Source of the DNA: Microseira wollei NIES-4236
GTDB taxonomy: Bacteria; Cyanobacteriota; Cyanobacteriia; Cyanobacteriales; Aerosakkonemataceae
Length of the DNA: 64,000 nt
Reading direction: 5' to 3'
NCBI RefSeq assembly: GCF_020521235.1
Contig: NZ_BLAY01000032.1
Span: 1-64,000, forward strand
Part shown: piece after piece, positions 28,986-38,304 of the stretch
How the letters are laid out: each line of letters starts with the position of its first letter
Numbering within the stretch: position 1 is the stretch's first letter
Notes under the pieces: generated by a model
What the model saw: only the letters and a program-made list of their open reading frames with translations
What the model was told of the DNA's origin: nothing
Database searches by the model: none
Program-made: the position numbers and the translations under genes

Positions 28986-30461
28986 ATGGCAACTCTCACG
29001 TATGTTAAAGGGTTACCGACGACCGCAGAAGAATTGAATAGTTTAGGTTTCACAGAATTTGAGATGTTTCTGGCTGCTTACAGTTCGGTATTCCACAAAG
29101 CAGCGTGTGAGACAGCTAATCATCTTCTAACTGGGAACGACTTCAATAAGTCTGCCTGGAACACTCACTTACAAGCGACTTACGGTATCTCTAAACGACA
29201 CGCCAATGGCGTAATTAGCCACGCTCAAGGTGCGGTAGACGCAGCTAAAGAACATAGAAAACTTCACATTAAAACCTTAGAAGGAAAGCTTAAATCTACC
29301 AAAGCTTGGATTAGTAAGTCACAGAAAAAGTTAAAAGATGCTGCTAAGTTTTATGTCAAAAAGAATTGGCAGAAGTCAAAAACAGGTTGTCAGTTACCGC
29401 TTTCATGCTCTCTTCAATTTGGTGATACGAATTGGAAAAGCCTTCGGTTCCAAATCCACAATAAAAAGCGTCATGCTTACCAATTAACTAAACAAATTGA
29501 GCATTTAAGAACGGCTATAATTCAGGCAGTTATTCCCAATAGCCAAGTATTTGTAGTAGGTTCCAAGGATGAATCTTTTGGTAATCAAGTCTCTCAGTGG
29601 GATGGAAATATACTTAAATTTCGTGTCCCAGCCTGTCTGGAATCAAAATTTGGCAAGTACGTACAAACTAAATTAGGTAACTTTGACCGTAACATTAACA
29701 GATTGCCTTCATATGGCTCTAAGACTTGGCATTTTTATCGTAAAAATGGTAAGTGGAACGCTGCCGTAAAATTTAATCCAACGCGAGTAAAACGTGTTTC
29801 TAGGCATTCCGCCTATGGTTGCATCGGGATTGACATGAATCCTGGTTCAATCGGCTGGGCATATGTTGACTGTGATGGGAATCTTAAAGCTCATGGACAA
29901 ATCCCGTTGCAAATGGGACTGCCATCAGGCAAACAGGATGCTCAGATTGTTGATGCTTGTTTACAACTGGCAGCATTGGCGGACACATTTGTTTGTCCAA
30001 TTGTTTGTGAAGAGTTAGATTTTTCAACTAAAAAGGAACAACTCAAAGAACGTGGTAAAAAGTACGCTCGAATGCTTTCTGGTTGGGCATATAGCCGATT
30101 CTACGAATTGTTAGAAAGCATTTTGAATAACCGAGGTATTTACCTTATGAAAGTGAATCCTGCTTATACCAGCGTTATCGGTTTAGTGAAGTATGCACGT
30201 CAGTATAAACTAGCCAGTGATGAAGCTGCTGCGATGGCTATAGCCCGACGTGGCATGAGATTAACTGAAAATATGCCAGCGACCATCACCGCCTATCTCT
30301 CCGTGAAGGATGGAAAGCACGTATGGTCGCTGTGGAACCAACTAAATCACCTAATTAAGAAATCTAGCATTAAGCGTCACAACTTCTATGCTATCTCTAA
30401 CTGGGAGTCTTTGACCAAGCGATGGACAGAGCAATCTGTTCAAAGCAAGCCTCGGCATTAA
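28986..30461 (+). CDS. tnpB: IS607-associated TnpB-like protein without zinc finger
   Basis: A 491-residue RuvC-like protein. Catalytic residues are D283 (GIDMNPGSIGWAYVD), E342/E343 (VCEELDF) and D412 (ASDEAAAMAIARRG). Between motifs II and III the sequence PAYTSVIGLVKYAR replaces the Cys4 zinc finger of typical TnpB. The N-terminal half is basic and helical. It starts immediately after the recombinase stop. As an element-encoded nuclease it is expected to use an RNA from the element's 3' end, near 30,460-30,530. It is intact and distant from the other TnpBs in this window. Confidence 0.82.
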   Translation: MATLTYVKGLPTTAEELNSLGFTEFEMFLAAYSSVFHKAACETANHLLTGNDFNKSAWNTHLQATYGISKRHANGVISHAQGAVDAAKEHRKLHIKTLEGKLKSTKAWISKSQKKLKDAAKFYVKKNWQKSKTGCQLPLSCSLQFGDTNWKSLRFQIHNKKRHAYQLTKQIEHLRTAIIQAVIPNSQVFVVGSKDESFGNQVSQWDGNILKFRVPACLESKFGKYVQTKLGNFDRNINRLPSYGSKTWHFYRKNGKWNAAVKFNPTRVKRVSRHSAYGCIGIDMNPGSIGWAYVDCDGNLKAHGQIPLQMGLPSGKQDAQIVDACLQLAALADTFVCPIVCEELDFSTKKEQLKERGKKYARMLSGWAYSRFYELLESILNNRGIYLMKVNPAYTSVIGLVKYARQYKLASDEAAAMAIARRGMRLTENMPATITAYLSVKDGKHVWSLWNQLNHLIKKSSIKRHNFYAISNWESLTKRWTEQSVQSKPRH

Positions 30462-30557
30462 AGATGATTTCTTGGAACATATACCGCCCAGTTCCCTCTA
30501 CATAGATTTTCGGATCATTACCCAGATATGCGTAGATTTTTAGAAGCGGTAAAGCTT

Positions 30558-31028
30558 ATGGACGGACTAACGCTAGGATTAGCGATCGCCGCCGTGGTCG
30601 TGCCACTGGTGGGCATCAGCCTTTGGGTGTTCTTCTCCGTGTTTCTCAAGCGGATGCAAACTTCTGGTCAACAGCGCCTGCACGAACGCTTCACCGATAA
30701 CCAAATCTTGCGATCTGAGACAACCGCCAACTTTTTTGGTCTCCAATCGCGCGGTCGCGGTCAACTCCGTGGCAATGGCGTGCTAGCGCTGACGCGGGAG
30801 GAGGTATGGTTCAGTCAGTTCATCACGCGAGAAGAAATCCGCATTCCCCTAGTGGAGATTCAAGGCGTCTCTCTGGTTAATTCTCACCTCGGCAAGCGGG
30901 TTATCGGTCGCCCGGTGGTGAAAGTTGAGTTTCAAGCAGCCACAGGGGGAGATGCTGCGGCTTGGCTAGTTGGCGACCCTAACGGCTGGAAGACGGCGAT
31001 TGAATCTGCAATGCAAGCAAGGACGTAG
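30558..31028 (+). CDS. Conserved-looking membrane-anchored protein of unknown function
   Basis: About 156 residues from the ATG at 30558 (an upstream ATG at 30528 would add 10). One N-terminal membrane segment (LTLGLAIAAVVVPLVGISLWVFF) is followed by a soluble domain with strand-rich segments (GVLALTREEVWFSQF, EEIRIPLVEIQGVSL), reminiscent of a GRAM/PH-like sheet. It sits between two TnpB genes with its own reading frame intact. I do not recognise a specific family. Confidence 0.6.
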   Translation: MDGLTLGLAIAAVVVPLVGISLWVFFSVFLKRMQTSGQQRLHERFTDNQILRSETTANFFGLQSRGRGQLRGNGVLALTREEVWFSQFITREEIRIPLVEIQGVSLVNSHLGKRVIGRPVVKVEFQAATGGDAAAWLVGDPNGWKTAIESAMQART

Positions 31029-31112
31029 TACCAAGTAGCAAAAACTTCACCTATCTCGCTTAACTCTGACGAACTCGCGCACGGCCATTCCACCATAACC
31101 AGAACAGCAACG

Positions 31113-32375
31113 ATGTATAGCCTAAAGTTAGAGCTAAAAATCAACAACTTTGAAAAGTCATTCCTAGCCGGAAGTGCTGGATTTAGTCGCTTAGTATACA
31201 ACTTTGGTCTATCATTGCTTACGGCATCCTGGGGATTTGAGGGGATCAAAGCTACCGACTCGAAACGTCTGAGCGAGATCGAGAAAGTCTTTACCAACCA
31301 CGTCAAAACCAAGCCAGAATACGCTTGGATGAACCAATACCCATCATCCATCTATTCATCGGCATTCAGAAACTTAGCCTCCTCTGTTAACCGATGGCGA
31401 AAAGGTGATTCTGGTTTCCCTAAATTCAAGTCAAAAAAGCGAGGCGACAGTTTTACAGTCTTAAAAAAGTCAGGGATATATCCAGCCAAAGGTGAGCCAA
31501 TGATTCCATTTACGAATCGTCAGCTACTGTACCCAGGCAAGAAAATCACCATCCCTGGCTTAGGAGAGTTCAGATTAAAGCAACCAATCCCATTCTTATG
31601 CTCAAGTCAAACATTTACGATTTCGAGGTTGGCGAACAAATGGTTTGTTTCATTCGCTTTAGATGTTGACAGGATTCCACCAATTATACAAAAAGTTCAA
31701 TCGGTTGGTATCGACTTAGGTGTTAAATGCTTCGCTACCTTGTCAGACGGTAACACAATCGTGGCACCACAGTCCTTGAAAACAGCTCTAACCAAGCTAA
31801 GTAAGGATATGTGGCGCAACAGAAACAAACTCAGGGGTAACCGTAACCAAGGGATACAAGCATCGAGAAATGCCTTGAAGTACTACCAACGCTTAGCAAA
31901 AAGGCACGCTAGAATTGCCAACATTAGAAGGGACTTTTTGCACAAAACCACAACCGATATCAGTCTTAAGTACTACAACATTCGGATTGAGGATCTGAAC
32001 GTTCAAGGTATGATAGCTAACCATAAATTAGCTCTTGCTATTTCCAGTCTGGGTTTCTATGAGTTCCGGAGAATGTTGATCTACAAATCCACATTTTTTG
32101 GAACTAAGGTAGAACTGGTCGATCGATGGTTTCCCTCTTCTAAAACCTGCTGTTGCTGCGGCAATATTCAAGCGATGCCTTTGTCTGAGCGCGTTTATCG
32201 ATGCCACCAGTGCGGCATCTCCATCGATCGCGATCTCAACGCGGCGATTAATCTGGAGAACAGCCCAAAAGATAGAGTACGTGCGGCAAGCGCGGAATTT
32301 ACGCCTGCGGACAAGAAGGAGCCGACTCCCAAGGTAGAAACAGGAAGCAAACGTCGAGTTAAGCGTCATGCTTGA
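31113..32375 (+). CDS. tnpB: Solo TnpB with intact Cys4 zinc finger
   Basis: A 420-residue canonical TnpB. RuvC I is GIDLGVKCFATLSDG, RuvC II is IRIEDLNVQGM, the zinc finger is CCCCGN...CHQCG, and RuvC III is SIDRDLNAAINL. No tnpA is adjacent, so it depends on a transposase in trans or is a domesticated or IS1341-like copy. A small GCAAG/CTTGC hairpin follows the stop. It is inserted between the 30558 membrane protein and the triple-repeat gene. Confidence 0.9.
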   Translation: MYSLKLELKINNFEKSFLAGSAGFSRLVYNFGLSLLTASWGFEGIKATDSKRLSEIEKVFTNHVKTKPEYAWMNQYPSSIYSSAFRNLASSVNRWRKGDSGFPKFKSKKRGDSFTVLKKSGIYPAKGEPMIPFTNRQLLYPGKKITIPGLGEFRLKQPIPFLCSSQTFTISRLANKWFVSFALDVDRIPPIIQKVQSVGIDLGVKCFATLSDGNTIVAPQSLKTALTKLSKDMWRNRNKLRGNRNQGIQASRNALKYYQRLAKRHARIANIRRDFLHKTTTDISLKYYNIRIEDLNVQGMIANHKLALAISSLGFYEFRRMLIYKSTFFGTKVELVDRWFPSSKTCCCCGNIQAMPLSERVYRCHQCGISIDRDLNAAINLENSPKDRVRAASAEFTPADKKEPTPKVETGSKRRVKRHA

Positions 32376-32419
32376 TTTGAGCAAGTTTTGTCTTGCACGA
32401 GATAATTATCAGGAAAATT

Positions 32420-33325
32420 ATGCCAGAACCCTCCCAACCCAATGCGATCGTCCCCGAAACAACAACCGAGTCGGTTGAGCAATCTGACCGACGGAGCGAT
32501 CGCATCCTTGCTTTACAACGTGAATTTTATAGCATCGTAGCTCGTTACAATCGCCACTTCGCTGGAAAAACCAGAGCTACGCGAGATCTGAGGCAGTTAG
32601 ACGAGTTGATTGCTCATCTGCGAAACCTCAAGCAGCGTGGGGAAGCGCTTCAAGAAGGCGCAGAGACGATAGTACAGGAACAGATTTCCGAACTCCAAAC
32701 GCGCATCGATGCTGAACTGGCACTGTTCGAGGGTGAACGGGATGCGATCGCTGCTACCCGACGCTCAGAAAACCTCGCCTCGCAATCCGCCTATCTAGCC
32801 GACCGGATTAACGAGCAATTCGCCATTTACCGGGGGCACTTTGCCGGACAACCTCGCCTGTCGCGCCGACCAGGGTTACTACAGCGAGTTATCGACAACT
32901 TGCAGCACATTCACGACGAGCTGTCTGACCCAGCTTTCGATGCCCTAGAGGACGGGGGTGTACGCGCTGCTAACCTCCAGTTGGTCGTAGAGAACCTCCA
33001 GTCCCTGGGTCGGGAGCTAGGAATGATCGAGCTGGAGCATCAAGCTTCTTCCGTAGGCGAGCGCATCGCCAGTTTGGGGGCGGCGGCTAACACGATTATC
33101 CAGGAATACAAGCATTACTACGCAGGCCAAGAGCGCACCACCCGTGATTTGCCTCGCCTTGGTCTGCTGTGCGACCAGCTAGCCGAGCTGGCGCTACAGA
33201 TGGGCGAGGTTTCGTCTTTAGTCAACAGCCAAGCCAACGCTAGAAATCTGGAAATCGTGCAGGGTTGTATCTCCCTGTATGAACAGGAGTATCAGCAAAT
33301 TGCAGCAGCAAAAGAACAAGAGTGA
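32420..33325 (+). CDS. Protein with three tandem HFAG-type repeats, unknown function
   Basis: 301 residues from the ATG at 32420, preceded by AGGA. Three roughly 90-100-residue repeats share the core Y-x2-HFAG-x2-R-x2-R: RYNRHFAGKTRATRD, IYRGHFAGQPRLSRR and EYKHYYAGQERTTRD, each followed by leucine-rich helical segments. It is predicted all-alpha and partly coiled-coil, with no signal peptide or membrane segment. I do not recognise the family. The fragment follows a solo tnpB, so its promoter may have been separated from it. Confidence 0.7.
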   Translation: MPEPSQPNAIVPETTTESVEQSDRRSDRILALQREFYSIVARYNRHFAGKTRATRDLRQLDELIAHLRNLKQRGEALQEGAETIVQEQISELQTRIDAELALFEGERDAIAATRRSENLASQSAYLADRINEQFAIYRGHFAGQPRLSRRPGLLQRVIDNLQHIHDELSDPAFDALEDGGVRAANLQLVVENLQSLGRELGMIELEHQASSVGERIASLGAAANTIIQEYKHYYAGQERTTRDLPRLGLLCDQLAELALQMGEVSSLVNSQANARNLEIVQGCISLYEQEYQQIAAAKEQE

Positions 33326-33402
33326 TGGCAAATTGCCGATGTAGCCGCTTATCGGTGTCCACCATCTGAGGGTGGCACACACCCGATTAGGGCAGGACTG
33401 CT

Positions 33403-34407
33403 TTAAGAGGTTTGTGGTTCATATTTCCATCCTTCAAAGATTCTTTTATCGTTGATATTGAGCAGTCCTGCATTTGTTGGCAATTCTGATTTTTCTAATA
33501 CACCCTGGCTGATAAATTTGTGAGAGCCGCCGCTGATACTCTCAATAGCCGCTCTAGTAAACGAATACTCTTTTTTATTATTTTCACCAATCAATATATT
33601 TTGGTTATATCTTATATTTAGTTCTAGCTCTTCTCTAAAATCAGCGTAAATGCTTTTGATTATTCTGTCTAATTCATCATCAGGTTCTTCTATGGGCAGA
33701 TGCAGATCAGATGCCGCTTGTTTACTATAAATAGTGTAGTCATGACTGCCTGACTTGCTAGAAAGAAAAGAGATAATTTTTTCGATTTTGTTCTCGTCGT
33801 CTAGGTGAGTTCTTAAAAGTTTTTCAGCAAGGACTTGTATTTGTAATCTTGTCCGATAAATCTGACCTAGTGCCAGGGGATGAACCGAGTCTGATAGCTT
33901 TAAGAGTATGGATGTTAGGAGTTGCTCATCTTTTATATTTAGTTTTGCTGTTGCCAATTCGAGATAACCGGCAACAGCTTCCACACTGATTGGGAATCTA
34001 GCTCTCTCTGGAGTTCCAGAAGTCTGAGGATTAAGAGGAATATTAACACTTGGATCTATTGGTCCAAGTGTTGCATTCTTGGTCATAATAATTCTATTGG
34101 CTCCCAGGGTAATTAGGGTAGCGGTACTTCTGGCTTTTGAGGGAACTATTACTTCAAATTCATCACAATATTGTCTAATTAAGTTAACAATACTCCATCC
34201 GGCTAAAATATCCCCTCCAGTACTATATAAATACAGACTGATTTTTTTAGGTGAAGCGAACGTCTCTAAATGATCTGAGAAATAATCTAGAACCTCGTGC
34301 TGAATTTGTATTTCCATACCAGGTCTGTCTCCAGTTATATAAACTAGGAGTTTTGACCTTCGTAACTCCTCTAGTTCTTTGTAACAAGCTACCCTATCTG
34401 AGTACAT
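33403..34407 (-). CDS. Serine dehydrogenase proteinase-like (ClpP/crotonase fold) protein
   Basis: A 334-residue protein of the SDH/SppA-like clan. An N-terminal YSTGGDILAGWSIVNLI segment (oxyanion/helix region) and PSKARSTATLITLGAN, with the probable nucleophile S94, are followed by TLGPIDPS. This matches cytosolic serine-dehydrogenase-type proteinases distantly related to ClpP and SppA. No signal peptide or membrane segment is seen. The region before it on its strand holds only fragments. The substrate is unknown. Confidence 0.75.
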   Translation of the reverse strand: MYSDRVACYKELEELRRSKLLVYITGDRPGMEIQIQHEVLDYFSDHLETFASPKKISLYLYSTGGDILAGWSIVNLIRQYCDEFEVIVPSKARSTATLITLGANRIIMTKNATLGPIDPSVNIPLNPQTSGTPERARFPISVEAVAGYLELATAKLNIKDEQLLTSILLKLSDSVHPLALGQIYRTRLQIQVLAEKLLRTHLDDENKIEKIISFLSSKSGSHDYTIYSKQAASDLHLPIEEPDDELDRIIKSIYADFREELELNIRYNQNILIGENNKKEYSFTRAAIESISGGSHKFISQGVLEKSELPTNAGLLNINDKRIFEGWKYEPQTS

Positions 34408-35117
34408 AACTATTCTTGCTCCTCGGATAAAATTTCAGAGACGAGGTGATAATATGAGTCTGGTCGGCGGATAATTTATCGAGTTGTTGCAATACCTATT
34501 CCCAGAGCGAAAAGACAGTTCAGGACAATTCGGCTTTAGGGTTCAGAAGCACATCTATGAATATGTCGGCAGTCAAACTGGAAGCTATGATTACAACACC
34601 TTTGACACTCTCCGAGCCTATTGGTACGGGGATTCTTAAGACATTGCGGTCTTAATATGCTGAGAACTCAGGAAACCTTAGGGCAATCTTTTTGCTCAAA
34701 GGCAGTCTGGTATTTTAGTCTCACAACGGGAGCCTCGGTCGTTAACTTTCCCCCAGTCGGTCGGTAGGTTTTAACTTCTTGTACTGACGAAATCTATTTT
34801 AGCATAGTTGCCTCCCACTTTCACGGGACTTAAAAGTCACGTTTGCACTACATCACCCCTCTTAGAGGGGGTTTTGTGCATGTCGTCATGTTTTATAAAC
34901 AGTTTAGCAATGTACCGTTCCGACTCCAAAGCTTGATCGATTGGTCTGCACACCCAATTGTCCGGTACGAACTGCTTCTCGGATGCGACTAATGGAAAAT
35001 CTGCGTCTGTAGTGTAAGGAAACAGTAGCAAGACTTGCTGCACCACAGTCTTCTTCACTATGTTGGACAATTGGGTATTTCATTTCTGAGCGGCAACTAG
35101 ATCAGGACTAATAACAT
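34408..35117. other. Gene-poor region with small fragments
   Basis: On the plus strand about 49 codons (34,475-34,640) read YLFPERKDSSGQFGF and then FDTLRAYWYGDS before a stop; this may be a small gene or a remnant. On the minus strand 34837-35070 is a 77-codon ORF of unknown type. A CCCCTCTtagAGGGG hairpin lies at 34,855-34,870. Nothing is recognised. Confidence 0.35.
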
Positions 35118-35345
35118 TGCCTAACTCAGATCTTGCACCATTCTCAACAAGCCCAGGACTTACGCAATCCGAGAAAAGAAACAAAGGTGAAGAGTCGATC
35201 TCTCCTTGACAAACCAACGATTTTTCGGCTCGCCCTTAGTTTCTTTGCGTAATTCCTGAAGCCTTGAAAACCCTGGTTTATTGAGTAAAAATCTAGGCTT
35301 TAAAGTTTAGCTATTTGCCAGGAACTAAGGTGTTAGCCCTGGTGC
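35118..35345 (-). repeat. Dispersed repeat copy split by a MITE
   Basis: Read on the minus strand it matches the repeats at 37188-37296 and 38625-38738 (TTCTGGCAAATAGCTAAAC... GAATGGTGCAAGAT). A CAGGACTTACGCA-type MITE (35154-35258) is inserted in it, giving a nested arrangement. Confidence 0.6.
35154..35258. repeat. MITE-like element, CAGGACTTACGCA family
   Basis: The ends CAGGACTTACGCAA and GCGTAATTCCTG bound about 105 bp. The interior shares CAACGATTTTTC with the copies at 51755 and 52317. It is inserted in another dispersed repeat. Confidence 0.7.
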
Positions 35346-35355
35346 CAGATGCGAT

Positions 35356-35601
35356 CTAAGGGAGTTGCGAAGAAATGAAGTTAGTTAACGCATCCAAACC
35401 TTGTTTTTTACCAAAACCAGCATCTGCTAGTTCTTTGTTCAAATTTCCCAGTCCCTGACGAGGTTCTCCAGCACAGCTGGATGCGTGTTCTCCTTGATTA
35501 AATCCGTTAGCAATGGCTCCGGAAGTTAGTTTTCCCCAATTGTCTGCGCCACCAGAAATTTTTGAGCGAGCGCGCTCGCTCAAATCGGTAAAAAATTCCA
35601 A
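35356..35601 (-). CDS. Small protein with a possible double-glycine leader
   Basis: 81 codons from a TTG at 35601. The N-terminal part (FTDLSERARSKISGG) resembles a class II bacteriocin or peptide leader ending in Gly-Gly, followed by ADNWGKLTSGAIANGF and further Gly/Ala/Asn-rich sequence. A better Shine-Dalgarno (AGGAGA) and ATG lie about 30 bases upstream, but that ATG is followed at once by TAA and is in another frame, so the 5' end may be damaged. An 18-bp perfect palindrome (35564-35581) lies inside the coding region. No transporter or modification gene is adjacent. It could be a decayed peptide gene. Confidence 0.45.
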   Translation of the reverse strand: MEFFTDLSERARSKISGGADNWGKLTSGAIANGFNQGEHASSCAGEPRQGLGNLNKELADAGFGKKQGLDALTNFISSQLP

Positions 35602-35826
35602 ACAAATAGGTCAAAAATTACATTGTGTTTCTCCTGAATTGATGATTGATTATTTGGCAATAACCAGAGCTAATTATATTGATTTTTTTAGCATACCCAA
35701 GCCTAGGTTTGTGAAAATTAATAAATTAGCTTTGGTTTTATAATAATAATACGTGCATACTTAATTGGTTGTCCAATACTTTATAATTCTAACATCTATA
35801 ACTTTTAGGCATACTCAATACAACTC

Positions 35827-36828
35827 ATGGAATTACGGCATCTGAGATATTTTGTGACCGTTGCAGACGAACTCAACTTTAGCCGTGCTGCCGGAAGGCT
35901 GCATATTTCCCAGCCTGCGTTAAGCCGTCAAATCAAAAACCTGGAAGACGAACTGATGGATTGACACTCACAGAAGCGGGGAAATTTTTTCTCGAACAAG
36001 CAAAAGATATTTTGATATCATGTCCGGTTGTATAGGTTGTGTAACTGCTAATAGCTAATCGCTAATGGTTGCTCTGGAGGCAATTGACAATTAGCAATTA
36101 GCAAGCGAGCAATTAGCCATCCATACAATACCGATACCTAAGGACATGATATGAATCGCAGTCATGTCGCTGTGCAAACTATCAAGACTCATTACGCCAA
36201 TACAAATGAGCCTTTGGTAATTGGCTATATCCCAACTATCCTCCAGAGTTTTCTTGGTCAAACCCTAAAACGCTTTGGAATTGCCTATCCTGAAGTTGCC
36301 GTGCGTTTGCAGGAAATGCCGCCTAGCGAACAAGTTAGAGCATTGCGAGATGGCGCGATCGATATTGCCTTTATGGGCAATCCACCCGATGAGTTAGACG
36401 AAGAGTTTACAGTCAAATGTATTAAGAAAGTGCCGATTGCTGCTGTGTTACCAGATACACATCCATTGGCAGATAAATCCTCAATTAATCTAGCTGAACT
36501 GGCATCAGAAAAATTTATCGGCATGTGTGAAGAAACGTTTCCAGGGCGGAACGATCGCATCCGCGACACTTGCCGCTGCGCTGGCTTCATGCCAAATCTG
36601 CACCTCTTTGCCGATAGTCATGCCTCAATGATTGCTCTGGTTGCCGCAGGACAAGGGGTAGCAGTCATGCCGAACGAGGCAGAAGCACTGCCTCATCCCC
36701 AAGTTGTGTTTATGCCGCTCCACCATCCCATATACTACGCCCGATCGACTGCCGTGTGGAGAAAAGAAACACCTAGTAAATCTTTAGATAAATATCTCAA
36801 AATTTTGTTTGAGCAGATTCAAGATTAA
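35827..36828 (+). pseudogene. LysR-family regulator, disrupted
   Basis: The N-terminal winged helix is clear ([36 protein letters not shown]) but stops after LEDEL because roughly a dozen codons are missing and the frame shifts. The linker helix ([18 protein letters not shown]) follows in another frame, then a 138-bp palindromic element at 36015-36152 cuts the gene. The effector-binding domain continues from about 36151 (VIGYIPTILQSF, GIAYPEVAVRLQEM). The C-terminal part alone could be translated but would lack DNA binding. Confidence 0.85.
36015..36152. repeat. Palindromic insertion element, ATATCATGTCC ends
   Basis: The perfect 11-bp terminal repeats ATATCATGTCC and GGACATGATAT bound 138 bp, with internal TTAGCAATTAGCAA runs. 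It splits the LysR gene between the linker helix and the effector domain. Confidence 0.7.
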
Positions 36829-36889
36829 AGGGGAATTTAGCGAGATATAGAAACCTGGGACGGCTAAATGAGTAGTGGGAAAACAGACC

Positions 36890-37222
36890 TTAGACCTGGC
36901 TTTTAAAACTCGAAAAAATCGATGGTTGAACGCCAATATTCTTAACAACTAAGACGTACAGCCAAATGTTCCACACCATGATTGTGAAGCTGGTCGTCAT
37001 TGCAGCTTTGACCGAACCTAAAATTGGGATAGCGATCGCATTACCCACTACATTGATTAAAGCACTGCAACCGAAAACCTTAACAGATTTGTTTTGATGA
37101 CCTGTCATCACCAGCAACAAACCAACAGAACCACTTAACCCATTCACCAGTTGCCCCAAAACCAAAATCTTCAGCTGCCAAGTCGCTGCCACAGCGCTAT
37201 CACCAAAGTTTCTGGCAAATAG
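36890..37222 (-). pseudogene. C-terminal fragment of an oligosaccharide flippase
   Basis: The fragment reads LKILVLGQLVNGLSGSVG, LVMTGHQNKSVKVFG and NAIAIPILG, typical of the last membrane segments of Wzx/MATE-type polysaccharide flippases. The first roughly 300 residues are absent. The 5' edge meets a dispersed repeat at about 37,190-37,296. It is not expected to be functional. Confidence 0.7.
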
Positions 37223-37296
37223 CTAAACCTGAAAGTCTAGAGCTTTGGTTAAGAAACCCGGTTTCTCAGGTCTGATTGAGAATGGTGCAAGATGTG
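37188..37296 (+). repeat. Dispersed repeat (TTCTGGCAA...GTGCAAGAT family)
   Basis: Shares order and sequence with 38625-38738 and, inverted, with 35118-35345: TTTCTGGCAA, CCTGAAAG, AGAAACCCGGTTTCT and GGTGCAAGAT. It overlaps the flippase fragment's start. Confidence 0.6.
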
Positions 37297-37323
37297 AGAA
37301 AATTCACCGGGCATATTGCAATT

Positions 37324-38304
37324 TTAAGATTCAATGCTTTTCAGAAAATTCCTAACATTTACATCCCCGAAGCCATCATAGTTTTGGCGATTAATAAACT
37401 CAAAGAACAATGGTTTGCAGCACTGTTCTTGGAGCGTAAAAACTTGTTGTAAACAACTCTTGTTGCTGCAATCAATAAGAATACCATTCGTTTTTAAGCG
37501 TTCGATATCCTCTGTACAATCTGGATATTTTTCCTTAATCCCTAAATAATATTCATCAAAAACTGGTAAAAATTTTTGCCCTTGCGATCGCATAAACTCA
37601 ATTGCATTACATAGGTTGGCCGCGTGATAAGCAACGTGCTGTATTCCTTCATCTTGTTGAGCAAGGTATCTATCAACATAATTATTACCAACATGGGATT
37701 CAACAATGTTGATCGCCATTTTCCCGCATGGTGACGCAACACCTTTTGCAATTATCGCGGTATCACCTGCCTCTATATCAAAATATTTAATCTCTTTAAA
37801 ATTAAATATTTCTTTGTAAAAATTCACCCAATGATCTATTCTTCCAGGCTTTACATTATGATCGATATGGTCAATATATTCCAATCTTGTTATGCTCTCA
37901 ACGTTGTTTTTTATCTTTAACTTTTCCTCACCTATGCTATCTACAAAATAGATTAAACAAGAACCTATTCCATAAATAGCAGGCAAATCCTTTTTTGTTG
38001 AATCTGCTACTTCAGCACCTCTTTTTACCGCTTCTTCAAGAGCTATGGCTGCATCTTTCACACGCCACCCAATAGCAGAAATGTACCCCCCCTCACATAA
38101 ATTCTTATACTTGTGCGGGTTCTCATCAACAAACAAATTAATATTACCCTGACTATACAAAGAGCATTCATCTGTTCCTTGATAAATAAATCCTAACCGC
38201 TCAAAAAAACTTTTAATCTCTGGAACTAGGTTTGATGAAAATTCCAGAAAACTAAAACCATCAAGTCCTAATGGATTCTCAAAAGCTTCCCAAACTCGTT
38301 GCAT
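37324..38304 (-). CDS. 4-hydroxyphenylpyruvate dioxygenase-like protein
   Basis: A 326-residue two-domain vicinal-oxygen-chelate protein. Probable Fe(II) ligands are H146 (YIDHIDHNV), H223 (GIQHVAYHA) and E302 (FFEFINRQ), in the spacing of HPPD and hydroxymandelate synthase. The C-terminal motif reads NYDGFGDVNVRNFLKSIE, diverged from the usual KxDDGFGxGNFxALFxxIE. It would convert 4-hydroxyphenylpyruvate to homogentisate or 4-hydroxymandelate. It is somewhat short for HPPD. It is flanked by repeats and fragments with no pathway partner in view, so the exact activity is unsettled. Confidence 0.8.
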   Translation of the reverse strand: MQRVWEAFENPLGLDGFSFLEFSSNLVPEIKSFFERLGFIYQGTDECSLYSQGNINLFVDENPHKYKNLCEGGYISAIGWRVKDAAIALEEAVKRGAEVADSTKKDLPAIYGIGSCLIYFVDSIGEEKLKIKNNVESITRLEYIDHIDHNVKPGRIDHWVNFYKEIFNFKEIKYFDIEAGDTAIIAKGVASPCGKMAINIVESHVGNNYVDRYLAQQDEGIQHVAYHAANLCNAIEFMRSQGQKFLPVFDEYYLGIKEKYPDCTEDIERLKTNGILIDCSNKSCLQQVFTLQEQCCKPLFFEFINRQNYDGFGDVNVRNFLKSIES

